A DNA stretch of 64,000 nt from Scalesia atractyloides (GCA_947069175.1 CAMTDV010000030.1:94049916-94113915); one strand, 5' to 3'. Positions 37,367 to 48,904 are shown, counted from the first letter of the stretch. Notes: a model not told the origin generated them from the sequence alone. Translations and numbers: made by a program.

Positions 37367-38453
37367 CCTGAAATACCTGTATGGAAGTAGGAAAACATAA
37401 CCATGGACTTCATTACCGGGTTACCTCGCACTTCTGGTGGGTATGACACTATATGGGTAATTATTGATCGACTTACAAAATCAGCTCACTTTATTCCTAT
37501 CCGCGAAGATTTCAAGAACGAAAAACTAGCTCGTATTTATATCAGCGAAATCGTAAGCCGACATGGTGTACCATTAAGCATTATTTCAGATCGTGATTGT
37601 CGTTTCACTTCACAAACATGGCAAGCAGTACAAGCCGCTTTGGGTACGCGATTGGATCTCAGTACCGCCTATCATCCTCAAACTGATGGTCAATCTGAAC
37701 GCACCATTCAAACTCTTGAAGATATGCTTCGAGCATGTGTCATAGACTTCAAGGGAAATTGGGACGCTCATCTACCATTAGTTGAATTTTCGTACAACAA
37801 CAGCTATTCAAGCATCGGCATGGCACCTTTTGAAGCCTTATATGGTCGTAAGTGCCGATCTCCAGTATGCTGGCACGAAATTGGGGAAGCTCAAATCACT
37901 GGTCCGGAATTGATACAAGAAACCACAGACAAGATCCATCAAATTCATGACAATCTTCTAGCGGCTCAAAGTCGTCAAAAGAGTTATGCAGATAAACGAC
38001 GGAAGCCTTTAGAGTTTAACATTGGTGATCATGTACTTTTAAAAGTATCACCGTGGAAGGGAGTAGTTCGTTTTGGTCAAAAAGGCAAGCTAGCATCACG
38101 CTATGTAGGACCTTTCAAGATACTCGAAAGAGTAGGACCTGTAGCATACAAGCTTGATCTACCAGAAGAACTCAACAGGATTCATCCCACATTCCACGTG
38201 TCGAACTTGAAGAAGTGCCTCGCTGATGAAAATCTCCACATTCCTCTGGAAGATATCAGATTGATGAATCTATGTATTTTATTGAAAGACCAGTAGAGAT
38301 CATGGATTTCGGAGAAAAACGTCTACGACGGAGTCGCATTCCAATTGTTAGGGTACGCTGGGAGTCGAAACGGGGACCTGAGTTTACTTGGGAACGTGAA
38401 GACTCAATGCGTGAAAAATACCCGCATCTTTTTCCTACTACTCCTACTACTTA
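37367..38453 (+). pseudogene. Truncated pol fragment: integrase core to chromodomain
   Basis: Begins mid-protein at PEIPVWK, then TAG at 37388 where the intact copy has TGG. An open frame from 37403 holds the integrase core with MDF, SDRD and SER motifs (all three catalytic positions present), the GPF module and the FHVSNLKKCL region. A one-base loss near 38257 shifts the frame just before the chromodomain-like segment, which continues in another frame to the stop at 38451-38453 (VRWESKRGPEFTWE near 38353-38395). RT, RNase H and the integrase zinc finger are missing. Compared with 45583-46670 it differs at fewer than ten positions seen by eye, and it lacks the one-base deletion that breaks integrase in the other copy. 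Confidence 0.92.
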
Positions 38454-38488
38454 AATTTCGGGACGAAATTCCTAAAAGTAGGGGATAC
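38454..38488 (+). other. Pre-PPT hairpin and polypurine tract (left unit of element 2)
   Basis: AATTTCG-gga-CGAAATT (38454-38470) is a perfect inverted repeat, followed by aaaagtaggggatac as the purine-rich primer site directly before the LTR start TGTAACATTT. Confidence 0.75.
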
Positions 38489-38672
38489 TGTAACATTTGT
38501 CAAAAACGGGTTTCCAAACCCGCTCCGTTTTGTAATTGAATATCAAGTTTTAAATGTCACGTTGCGTATTTATGGCTATTTTGATTTTTTTATGATACAT
38601 AATAAACAAACAAACTAAACTATAAAAATTATAATTGATAAAAAGTAAAAATAAAATAAATAAAAATAAAAT

Positions 38673-38755
38673 GAGGCTGCCGGGACTCGAACCCGGGTCA
38701 GCCGGGTTGAAACCCAAAGACTTAACACACACACACATCACCACTCCGCCACTTG
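38673..38755 (-). other. Antisense tRNA-like unit in middle LTR (Ser/Leu-type)
   Basis: On the minus strand, TGGCGGAGTGG (38741-38751) matches the polymerase III A box and GGTTCGAGTCC (38683-38693) matches the B box exactly, with 47 bp between. The T arm is perfect (CCGGG, loop ttcgagt, CCCGG). The A box and long spacing resemble class II tRNAs (Ser or Leu). The acceptor stem does not pair and an AC microsatellite sits in the middle, so it is not a working tRNA gene. It may be tRNA- or SINE-derived and might still bind TFIIIC. Confidence 0.6.
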
Positions 38756-38951
38756 TTGTTTTCTGTAAATATTAAGAAACAATAAAATTTTATGGTCTTC
38801 CATGAAGCAACTGGTTACGCCATCTGTAACCGAAATCGGTCGTCAAACGTCCAAAGACGTTTGGTTGATCGCGGTTTACCGATTATAACCGCTACACCGA
38901 CGTTTTCAATCAAGTTGCTTTGAATGAACTTGAATTCTAGAAGAGAATCGG

Positions 38952-38960
38952 TTTTTATAA
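38952..38960 (+). promoter_or_regulatory. Candidate TATA box, middle LTR
   Basis: tttttataa about 465 bp into the LTR, followed by an A/C-rich stretch and a pyrimidine-rich ctctgttctctctcgcg that looks like a plant transcription start region. The same motif is in the right LTR near 47167-47175. Motif and position only. Confidence 0.35.
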
Positions 38961-39600
38961 CCGAAAACTTTCAATTCCAGCATAACATCAATCTCTGTTC
39001 TCTCTCGCGACGCAAACACACTTTACAAACTCTCAATTACATTTCCGCACACTTTTCAGTCCACCGGAGAAGCTTTTTGAACTCGCCGGAAAGTTTCTGC
39101 AGTTCGCCGGAAAACCGTATTCTTCATCAAAATGGTAAGTCTTTCAATACCGTCGTTGTCTAACAATTGTTAAGCTATTTCTAACTCAAACCTTTCAATT
39201 GAAATCAAATTCAGACGCTGTTATCGAATAATTCCAGTTCGCCGGAAAATTTCTGGAAATCTTTATTTTCATCTGTGGAACGGTAAGGACATTCAAACAC
39301 TCTGTAAACGTTTGTTTAGCACTTCAATTCCACGATTAGCTAATCAAAACGGTTAATTTGCTTGCTCAGTTGAAGTTCATAAAAACAGAGCCGACACCTT
39401 GCCGGAATTCTGTGATAAATCGTTCACCGGTATGTTTACTTCTAAATATCGTTTCTGCCATTTCATATTAGTCTGTACAATGTTTATCAATCGAATTAAA
39501 CAAGATATAATGGTGTAATCATAGCCTGTAATTTTGAAATGAAGAAGACGATGATAGTTTGATTATAAGTTTAATAAAATCTGGATATTATCTCGGGTTA

Positions 39601-39674
39601 GACACACAGTCCAGCGGTGGACTGTGTGCATATACATATCACACGCCGCGAGTTCGATCTCTGATACACGCACC
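39601..39674 (+). other. tRNA-like module 1 in middle LTR
   Basis: cacagtccagcggtgg resembles an A box, and gagttcgatctc about 35 bp on resembles a B box. The module is preceded by an AT-rich stretch (taataaaatctggatatta) that recurs before modules 2 and 3. Start-to-start distance to module 2 is 168 bp. It is diverged and not a functional tRNA. Confidence 0.5.
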
Positions 39675-39768
39675 CTCTATGTAATAAAAACGTTTTATTT
39701 TTCTAACTGAACCGGGTTAAGTTACGTTAGTTGTTAAGTATAATAAAATTTGTATATTAACCAAGTTA

Positions 39769-39842
39769 GACACACAGTCCAGCGGTGGACTGTGTGTAAC
39801 GTTAAAGCACAGGTCCCGGGTTCGAGACTTGTTAGTAACACC
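39769..39842 (+). other. tRNA-like module 2 in middle LTR
   Basis: Shares cacacagtccagcggtgg with module 1. The B-box-like cgggttcgagact is closer to consensus. Distance to module 3 is 169 bp. In the right LTR the A-box-like core is shortened (agtccacctgg). Confidence 0.55.
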
Positions 39843-39937
39843 TGTTCGATGATTTAAAATGTTTTTGAAAATAAAAGAATTTTGGATAAGCCGAGTTAAT
39901 ATATAAGTATAATTAAAAACAGAATTATTTCAGGTTA

Positions 39938-40010
39938 GACACGTAGCTCAGTTGGTAGAGCTGCGTGCACGCGTACGGGAGGTCTCGGGTTCGAGCCTCA
40001 CCCAGCGCAT
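39938..40010 (+). other. tRNA-like module 3 in middle LTR
   Basis: TAGCTCAGTTGG (39944-39955) is a textbook A box, including the GCTC...GAGC D-stem, and cgggttcgagcct (about 39986-39998) is a near-consensus B box, 32-33 bp apart. Acceptor and T stems are poor. The tctcgggttcgag wording resembles heads of plant tRNA-derived SINEs. Confidence 0.6.
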
Positions 40011-40520
40011 GTATTTACACAATAAACCGTTCAAACAGTCAATAAGTCAAACGGTCAACGGTCAGCGAAAAAGTCAACAAATTTTTATATTTTTATTTAT
40101 TTAATTTAATTTAAAAATCAATTAAAAATACTTAAAAATAATGTTTTTAAAGATAGGAAATAGCCTTAAACTCACAAAAATATATCTAAAAATCCTAATA
40201 AGATTATTAATAAAATCCACTCATTTACCATATTTTCCGTTAATTATTTAGGTTACTAATTCTCGTTGTTCAACTCTTCCAACTCGTGCGCATCTCACCA
40301 TCTCCAATCAAACGCACCCAATGTGAGTGAATCTTTACAAATTCCCCGTTTTAATCACGTTTTGGGGTGTATCATGTGTCTTGCTACTTATTATATTTAA
40401 ATTATTGTGCATACATCATATCATGGACAAATGTGTATTCAGTTTGATTCAATGGTTTGTGTGGTTATAGTTAGATTCAATTCATTATTTTTCAGTACAT
40501 GCAATTTCATAGGCCGCCGC

Positions 40521-40710
40521 TCCCCATTACATTATGAGCGTTGAGCATGTTCCCCATTACATTATGAGCGTTGAGCATGTTCCCCATTACATTATGAGCG
40601 TGCCAACATACGATCGGCTCCGTTTGATTGAGCCTTGATCGCACAGACATTTATCATTTTCAGTACATGCAATACGATCGGCTCCGTTTGATTGAGCCTT
40701 GATCGCACAG
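40521..40710 (+). repeat. Minisatellite and duplicated hairpin in middle LTR
   Basis: A 30-bp unit (tccccattacattatgagcg plus ttgagcatgt) is present 2.7 times at 40521-40601. A 39-bp unit at 40608-40646 recurs at 40672-40710 and folds as CGATCGGCTC...GAGCC-tt-GATCG. The right LTR has one fewer 30-bp unit. Confidence 0.85.
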
Positions 40711-41188
40711 TTTCATTCATGTTTTATATTTATGCAAGTTGATATGTTATAGTATGCTGTTGGTTATGTTATTGTATGTTATAATTTGTGGTTAACAGTG
40801 TTACTGATTGATTATTTATCATTTGCTCACTTATGATTATGCACAATTTTTCTTTGATAAAATAACAAGTAAATCAATAATAAATGTTTATCTAACAAGG
40901 TTCACTCGCCAACTTATGTTGACCCAAAAACCCCTGTTTTTACACATGATATAGGTGAACCAGTTGCAGCCAGAAGCACATAGGATTGGACTAGAAGAAT
41001 AAAATGATTTAGAGCTTGGAATTGTTTAGTTGGTTATTTTCTTTGAATGTGTATGGACATGCTTGGATTATTGAGAATGTAATTTCGATTTAAATAAATA
41101 TGAAACATAATAGTAATTATCATGAGCTTTGGTGATAACCCAATTATGCCCCGACTCTTATTCCGTTGCGGGTCGGGGTGTGACAGAT

Positions 41189-41201
41189 TGGTATCAGAGC
41201 C
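41189..41201 (+). other. Primer-binding site (initiator Met tRNA), element 2
   Basis: TGGTATCAGAGCC three bases after the middle LTR, identical to that of element 1. Confidence 0.95.
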
Positions 41202-41999
41202 ATGACTATAGGGATATAGGATAGGTTATTAGACCCTTAGAGCCTATACTATAGTTGTTTAGAAATTTTTAAGATTTTTGTGTGTTACATGCCAAATTTC
41301 ATGATGCTTATGTGTTTTATGTTAAATGTTACATTCAATGTTATGCAAGCATGTTCATAAGTATATATTATCGTGTAATTCCTATCATGAATCATATTCT
41401 CATAACATATCATATCCATGAAAGCACACACCACATCATTTTCATGATTGCTTTTACAACGATTTTTGTATTTTCAAATTCTCACAAGTGAGTTCTCATG
41501 ACGGGCATGTAGTAACTGGAAGGGTACCAATACCGGTAGTCGGAACATCCTGTCTAGGCTGGCATTCGTATAAATCCAAAATAAAGGACCAGTTTGCCTA
41601 CCTGGGGACTAACGATGAGAGTATGAAGTACCTATTAGGCCAAAGCATGCTATACCAAATGTTGTGTGAGCTAACCCCACTTTGAGTTGTCATTGTGTCT
41701 ACACCTGGACACATTCCGACCATACATCTCGTAAACATATTTTGTGGTTTGCATTCGGGTGATGCGAGTGTTAAATCGCCAATACTAATGTGAATCCTAC
41801 CAAGCCAATAGCCATGGGGGCCCACATGACTATACAGGTGAAGGTATGGGGGACATTTGAGGCCCAACATGAGCAAACCCAAGACATCCTATGGATGTAG
41901 TTGCATTATTGATATTTATGTTATTTTCATTTTCTTAAAGACACATGACACCTAAAAAGACTCCATAAACTCACAATCTTCTTATGTATGTTCCTGTAG
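41202..41999 (+). other. Untranslated leader before gag, element 2
   Basis: About 800 bp with no convincing ORF (scattered frames under 100 codons are unsupported). It ends in tatgttcctgtag immediately before the gag ATG, which resembles a 3' splice site. Donor-like signals exist in the LTR (GTAAGT near 39134, GTAAGG near 39282, GTATGT near 39430). Unlike element 1 there is no extra ORF here. Confidence 0.5.
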
Positions 42000-44900
42000 A
42001 TGTCGGCTAGACAACAACGAGGGGGTAAAAGATCAGGAAGGTCTCACGAACGCTTGGCCGCACAAATCGCGAAACAAATGGCCACGGTGCTTCCTGACAT
42101 TGTGGTTCAAGTACAACAAGCCCTCGCTACAAATCCTACTAACCCTCCCCAACAAGACGACCAGAACGTCGGCAACCCTCCTACCAGCAAGTGCTCATAT
42201 AAACATTTCAAGTCTTGTGATCCTCCTAAATTTGAAGGGACCGAAGGTGTCACTGCTCTCCTCCACTGGTTTGAGGAGATGGAAAACACTTTCCTCAACT
42301 GCGAATGTCCTGAGGATCGCAAGGTTCGATACGCCACCGGGAGACTATTTGGGGTAGCTCTCACCTGGTGGAATACTGAAAAGGGGAAGAGGGGAATTGA
42401 TGACGCAATGGCCTTAACATGGGAGGAGTTAAGGGAAATTATGACTAGGCGATTCTGTCCTAGGAGTGAGATTAAAAAGTTGGAGGACGAATTTCATTCT
42501 TTGAAGCAGAAGGAGGGAGATCATACCTCCTACAACAAGAGGTTCTTAGAGTTGAACCAAATGGTCCCTAACTTGTTCACCCCAACTTACCGCTTGATTG
42601 AGCATTATATTCGAGGACTTCCCTCGAAAATTCAAGATTCAGTTCTCAGCACTTCACCAGCAACACTTGAAGCTGCTATGGAGCTAGCGACTGAACTTAC
42701 CGAGAATCAAATTCGCAACGGTAAGTTTAAAGAAGAGAAAAAGAAAGCCCCTGTTGAGGGTCAAACTTCAAACCATTCCACCTCCTCCACTAAGTTTGTT
42801 AACAAGAGGAAGCGTAACACCAGAAACTTCGCCGTCACACAAACCAATTACCGTATTCCTGCTGCACCCATTACCCAAGTCACCCCTTCACCTGCACCAT
42901 ACAAAAGACTATACTCTGGCCCGTTACCAAAATGCAACCATTGCCAATACCACCATGCTCCTGATCATCCTTGCCAATATTGCACCGGCTGTGGTCGCAC
43001 AGGTCATACTGTTCAAACCTTTCGCATGCCTCAGCGAACGAACCGCCACCAGCCTTCAACCCAAACCCACCAACAAAAAACGGGTCAAGCCCAACAACCC
43101 CTACTATTACCACCTACCCAACATTTAGCCCAAACATACTACCAACCCAACTATCCTATGGTACAACCTATGCGGGCTTGCTACAATTGTGGAGACCCAA
43201 GCCATTTTAGAAACACTTGTCCAAGGTTGGTGAACATTATTCGTGCTCAGGCCCAAGCCAATCCGGTGAATCAAGCGAACCAAGCTCCTCCACCTGCAAG
43301 AGGAAGAGCTTTCAACATTAACGCTAATCAGGCTAGAGCTGACGGCAATGTGGTTAACGGTACGTTCCTTATTAATGGTCGATATGCATCCATATTGTTT
43401 GATACTGGCGCGGATAAAAGTTTTGTGTCCTTAGAGTTTGAACCTATCTTAAACCAAAGTCGTGATAAGCTCATGGAATCCATAACAGTAGAAGTTGCTG
43501 ACGGGAAACCGGTCTCATTGAACTCTATTATACGTAATTGCACTCTTACTCTAAACGACCATAATTTTCTAGTTGACCTTATTCCTATGAAGTTGGGAAG
43601 TTTTGATATCATAATCGGTATGGACTGGCTTAGTCAACATCAGGCAGAAGTTGTATGTCGCGAAAAATTTATACGTATTCCTCTTTCAAACGGTCAGACT
43701 CTACGAATCTTTGGAGAAACCTCGTCGAAAGGGCTCAGCTTAATGTCTTGTCTTCAAGCTCAAAAATATCTTCGCAAGAATTATGTCGCGTTTTTAGCTC
43801 ATATCATCAAAAAGGGAACCATGGAGAAAAAACTTGAAGACATTCCTGTAGTAAAAGATTTCCCGCGAGTTTTTCCTGACGACATCTCAGGACTTCCTCC
43901 TGTGAGGGAAGTCGAATTTCGTATCGATCTTATACCTGGTGCTACACCAGTTGCAAAGTCTCCTTATAGGTTAGCCCCCTCTGAAATGCAAGAGCTAGCC
44001 AGTCAATTGCAAGAGTTGACTGACAAGGGATTCATACGTCCTAGCTCCTCGCCTTGGGGTGCACCTGTCCTGTTTGTAAAGAAGAAAGATGGATCGTTTC
44101 GCATGTGCATCGACTACAGAGAACTCAACAAGTTAACAATCAAGAATCGCTATCCATTACCTCGCATTGATGACCTTCTTGACCAACTTCAAGGTGCCAG
44201 CTGCTTCTCAAAAATCGACCTACGATCTGGTTATCATCAACTTAGAGTGCATGAAGAAGACGTCCCAAAAACCGCTTTTCGAACTCGTTATGGTCATTAT
44301 GAATTCATGGTCATGCCATTTGGTTTAACCAACGCTCCAGCTGTCTTCATGGATCTAATGAACAGAGTCTGCAAACCATATCTCGATCGTTTTGTTATAG
44401 TCTTCATCGACGACATCCTCATTTATTCAAAGTCTAAGTCTGATCATGAGCGACATCTTCGACTCATCCTTACACTTCTATAGAATGAAAGGCTTTATGC
44501 CAAATTCTCCAAATGCGAATTTTGGTTAAAAGAGGTGCAATTCCTCGGACATGTAGTCAATGACAAAGGAATACATGTCGACCCCTCAAAGATCAAAGCG
44601 GTACAAGAATGGCAAGCGCCACGTACACCAACTGAAGTAAGATCTTTTCTTGGTTAGGCTGGTTATTATCTTCGTTTCATTTCAAACTTCTCACGCATTG
44701 TTGTACCACTCACGGCTTTAACTCATAAGGGAAAACCTTTCATATGGGGACCCAAGCAAGAAGAAGCCTTTCAAACCCTTAAACAAAAACTCTGTGATGC
44801 ACCAATCCTCACTCTGCCTGAAGGTTGTTATGACTTCGTGGTTTATTGTGACGCGTCAGGGTAAGGACTAGGCTGTGTTCTAATGCAAAGAGGAAAGGTT

Positions 44901-46670
44901 ATAGCTTATGCTTCAAGACAACTCAAGATTCATGAGAAGAATTACACCACCCATGACCTAGAACTTGGAGCCGTTGTGTTCGCTCTTAAGATATGGAGAC
45001 ATTATCTCTACGGTACTAAGTGTGAAATATACACTGACCACAAGAGTCTTCAACATATCTTCAATCAAAAGGAGTTAAAAATGAGGCAACGAAGATGGGT
45101 TGAACTTCTAAATGACTACGACTGTGAAATTCGGTACCACCCTGGCAAAGCAAATGTGGTGGCTGATGCACTTAGTCGAAAGGGTTATGCGAACTCCATT
45201 CGTCTTCTATGTTCGCAAATCATATCTGACATTAAAGATCAAATTCGAGAAGCCCAACATGTTTCAGTAACGGAAGTTGATGTACGAAAGGAGCTGTCCT
45301 GTGGAGCTGAACTTAAAATTGAAACTAAATCTGATGGTATTCTGTACTATCTAGATCGCATATGGATTCCTGACCACAACAATCTTCGTGAAATTCTTAT
45401 GAATGAGGCTCAAAAAAACACGATATTCTATACACCCAGGAGCCGATAAGATGTATCAAGACCTTCGATACACCTATTGGTGGCCTGGAATGAAAAAGGA
45501 TATTGCTGTTTTTGTTTCTAAGTGCCTTACATGCTCCAAGGTGAAAGCTGAACACCAAAGACCCTCAGGACTTCTGGTCCAACCTGAAATACCTGTATGG
45601 AAGTGGGAAAACATAACCATGGACTTCATTACCGGGTTACCTCGCACTTCTGGTGGGTATGACACTATAAGGGTAATTATTGATCGACTTACAAAATCAG
45701 CTCACTTTATTCCTATCCGCGAAGATTTCAAGAACGAAAAACTAGCTCGTATTTATATCAGCGAAATCGTAAGCCGACATGGTGTACCATTAAGCATTAT
45801 TTCAGATCGTGATGGTCGTTTCACTTCACGAACATGGCAAGCAGTACAAGCCGCTTTGGGTACGCGATTGGATCTCAGTACCGCCTATCATCCTCAAACT
45901 GATGGTCAGTCTGAACGCACCATTCAAACTCTTGAAGATATGCTTCGAGCATGTGTCATAGACTACAAGGGAAATTGGATGCTCATCTACCATTAGTTGA
46001 ATTTTCGTACAACAACAGCTATTCAAGCATCGGCATGGCACCTTTTGAAGCCTTATATGGTCGTAAGTGCCGATCTCCAGTATGCTGGCACGAAATTGGG
46101 GAAGCTCAAATCACTGGTCCGGAATTGATACAAGAAACCACAGACAAGATCCATCAAATTCATGACAATCTTCTAGCGGCTCAAAGTCGTCAAAAGAGTT
46201 ATGCAGATAAACGACGGAAGCCTTTAGAGTTTAACATTGGTGATCATGTACTTTTAAAAGTATCACCGTGGAAGGGAGTAGTTCGTTTTGGTCAAAAAGC
46301 CAAGCTAGCATCACGCTACGTAGGACCTTTCAAGATACTCGAAAGAGTAGGACCTGTAGCATACAAGCTTGATCTACCAGAAGAACTCAACAGGATTCAT
46401 CTCACATTCCACGTGTCGAACTTGAAGAAGTGCCTCGCTGATGAAAATCTCCACATTCCTCTGGAAGATATTCAGATTGATGAATCTATGTATTTTATTG
46501 AAAGACCAGTAGAGATCATGGATTTCGGAGAAAAACGTCTACGACGGAGTCGCATTCCAATTGTTAGGGTACGCTGGGAGTCGAAACGGGGACCTGAGTT
46601 TACTTGGGAACGTGAAGACTCAATGCGTGAAAAATACCCGCATCTTTTTCCTACTACTCCTACTACTTAA
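42000..46670 (+). pseudogene. gag-pol of element 2 (Tekay-type polyprotein), decayed
   Basis: One frame from 42000 encodes Gag and most of Pol. Gag capsid ALTWWN is near residues 120-125. Knuckle 1 is C328, C331, H336 with Phe341 in place of the last Cys; knuckle 2 (C394, C397, H402, C407) is intact. Protease DTGA is at 468-471. RT has SKIDLRSGYHQ and an intact FIDD at 802-805. The first stop is TAG at 44481 after 827 codons, then TAG at 44655 and TAA at 44862 in the RT/RNase H region. An extra base in an A run at 45412-45418 shifts frame before the integrase zinc finger, and a one-base loss near 45978 restores it. The chromodomain-like segment (VRWESKRGPEFTWE) ends at TAA 46668-46670. Here gag and pol share one frame and no gag intron is seen, unlike element 1. 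Confidence 0.93.
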
Positions 46671-46704
46671 ATTTCGGGACGAAATTCCTAAAAGTAGGGG
46701 ATAC
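46670..46704 (+). other. Pre-PPT hairpin and polypurine tract (right unit of element 2)
   Basis: AATTTCG-gga-CGAAATT (46670-46686), overlapping the last base of the stop codon, then aaaagtaggggatac before the right LTR. Identical layout to 38454-38488. Confidence 0.75.
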
Positions 46705-46887
46705 TGTAACATTTGTAAAAAACGGGTTTCCAAACCCGCTCCGTTTTGTAATTGAATATCAAGTTTTAAATGTCACGTTGCGTATTTATGGCTATTTTGA
46801 TTTTTTTATGATACATAATTAACAAACAAACTAAACTATAAAAATTATAATTGATAAAAGTAAAAATAAAATAAATAAAAATAAAAT

Positions 46888-46970
46888 GAGGCTGCCGGGA
46901 CTCGAACCCGGGTCAGCCGGGTTGAAACCCAAAGACTTAACACACACACACATCACCACTCCGCCACTTG
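46888..46970 (-). other. Antisense tRNA-like unit in right LTR
   Basis: Same as 38673-38755, with A and B boxes unchanged. Two copies with preserved boxes are expected from LTR duplication and do not by themselves show selection. Confidence 0.6.
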
Positions 46971-47814
46971 TTGTTTTCTGTAAATATTAAGAAATAATAA
47001 AATTTTATGGTCTTCCATGAAGCAACCGGTTACGCCATCTGTAACCGAAATCGGCCGTCAAACGTCCAAAGACGTTTGGTTGATCGCGGTTTACCGATTA
47101 TAACCGCTACACCGACGTTTTCAATCAAGTTGCTTTGAATGAACTTGAATTCTAGAAGAGAATCGGTTTTTATAACCGAAAACTTTCAATTCCAGCATAA
47201 CATCAATCTCTGTTCTCTCTCGCGACGCAAACACACTTTACAAACTCTCAATTACATTTCCGCACACTTTTCAGTCCACCGGAGAAGCTTTTGAACTCGC
47301 CGGAAAGTTTCTGCAGTTCGCCGGAAAACCGTATTCTTCATCAAAACGGTAAGTCTTTCAATACCGTCGTTGTCTAACAATTGTTAAGCTATTTCTAACT
47401 CAAACCTTTCAATTGAAATCAAATTCAGACGCTGTTATCGAATAATTCCAGTTCGCCGGAAAATTTCTGGAAATCTTTATTTTCATCTGTGGAACGGTAA
47501 GGACATTCAAACACTCTGTAAACGTTTGTTTAGCACTTCAATTCCACGATTAGCTAATCAAAACGGTTAATTTGCTTGCTCAGTTGAAGTTCAAAAAAAC
47601 AGAGCCGACACCTTGCCGGAATTCTGTGATAAATCGTTCACCGGTATGTTTACTTCTAAATATCGTTTCTGCCATTTCATATTAGTCTGTACAATGTTTA
47701 TCAATCGAATTAAACAAGATATAATGGTGTAATCGCAGCCTGTAATTTTGAAATGAAGAAGACGATGATAGTTTGATTATAAGTTTAATAAAATCTGGAT
47801 ATTATCTCGGGTTA

Positions 47815-47888
47815 GACACACAGTCCAGCGGTGGACTGTGTGCATATACATATCACACGCCGCGAGTTCGATCTCTGATACACGCACC
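47815..47888 (+). other. tRNA-like module 1 in right LTR
   Basis: Counterpart of 39601-39674 with the same A-box-like and B-box-like strings. Confidence 0.5.
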
Positions 47889-47983
47889 CTCTATGTAATA
47901 AAAACGTTTTATTTTTCTAACTGAACCGGGTTAAGTTACGTTAGTTGTTAAGTATAATAAAAATTTGTATATTAACCAAGTTA

Positions 47984-48055
47984 GACACACAGTCCACCTG
48001 GACTGTGTGTAACGTTAAAGCACAGGTCCCGGGTTCGAGACTTGTTAGTAACACC
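47984..48055 (+). other. tRNA-like module 2 in right LTR
   Basis: Counterpart of 39769-39842. The A-box-like core has changed from ccagcggtgg to ccacctgg, while the B-box-like string is kept. Confidence 0.5.
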
Positions 48056-48150
48056 GGTTTGATGATTTAAAATGTTTTTGAAAATAAAAGAATTTTGGAT
48101 AAGCCGAGTTAATATATAAGTATAATTAAAAACAGAATTATTTCAGGTTA

Positions 48151-48223
48151 GACACGTAGCTCAGTTGGTAGAGCTGCGTGCACGCGTACGGGAGGTCTCG
48201 GGTTCGAGCCTCACCCAGCGCAT
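48151..48223 (+). other. tRNA-like module 3 in right LTR
   Basis: Counterpart of 39938-40010. The TAGCTCAGTTGG A box and cgggttcgagcct B box are unchanged. Confidence 0.6.
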
Positions 48224-48733
48224 GTATTTACACAATAAACCGGTCAAACAGTCAATAAGTCAAACGGTCAACGGTCAGCGAAAAAGTCAACACATTTTTA
48301 TATTTTTAATTATTTAATTTAATTTAAAAATCAATTAAAAATACTTAAAAATAATGTTTTTAAAGATAGGAAATAGCCTTAAACTCACAAAAATATATCT
48401 AAAAATCCTAATAAGATTATTAATAAAATCCACTCATTTACCATATTTTCCGTTAATTATTTAGGTTAGTAATTCTCGTTGTTCAACTCTTCCAACTCGT
48501 GCGCATCTCACCATCTCCAATCAAACGCACCCAATGTGAGTGAATCTTTACAAATTCCCCGTTTTAATCACGTTTTGGGGTGTATCATGTGTCTTGCTAC
48601 TTATTATATTTAAATTATTGTGCATACATTATATCATGGACAAATGTGTATTCAGTTTGATTCAATGGTTTGTGTGGTTATAGTTAGATTCAATTCATTA
48701 TTTTTCAGTACATGCAATTTCATAGGCCGCCGC

Positions 48734-48904
48734 TCCCCATTACATTATGAGCATTGAGCATGTTCCCCATTACATTATGAGCGTGAACCTGGCGTGCCAA
48801 CATACGATCGGCTCCGTTTGATTGAGCCTTGATCGCACAGACATTTATCATTTTCAGTACATGCAATACGATCGGCTCCGTTTGATTGAGCCTTGATCGC
48901 ACAG
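48734..48904 (+). repeat. Minisatellite and duplicated hairpin in right LTR
   Basis: Counterpart of 40521-40710. There are two 30-bp units (second partial) and two 39-bp hairpin units at 48802-48840 and 48866-48904. A short insert (gaacctggc) follows the second 30-bp unit. Confidence 0.8.

Larger units (their letters stand above)
38489..41185 (+). repeat. Middle LTR of element 2
   Basis: 2,697 bp, starting TGTAACATTT and ending GGGTGTGACA. It serves as 3' LTR of the truncated left unit and 5' LTR of the right unit. About 30 differences from the right LTR were seen by eye. Contents in order: antisense tRNA-like unit, a perfect hairpin CAAACGTC-caaa-GACGTTTG (38844-38863), TATA-like tttttataa (38952-38960), exon-like blocks with cgccggaa motifs and good splice-like signals, three 169-bp tRNA-like modules, and hairpin-rich minisatellites. 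Confidence 0.95.

Noticed and set aside
39938..40010. Functional tRNA gene
   Set aside because: A and B boxes are good but acceptor and T stems do not pair, so it is listed as tRNA-like only.
37364..41185. Solo LTR plus unrelated pol relic
   Set aside because: The fragment and LTR match the right unit at a constant 8,216-bp offset with an intact PPT junction, so it is the end of a tandem unit.
41282..41882. Leader ORFs of 65-94 codons in element 2
   Set aside because: No homology recognised, overlapping on both strands, in the untranslated leader between PBS and gag.
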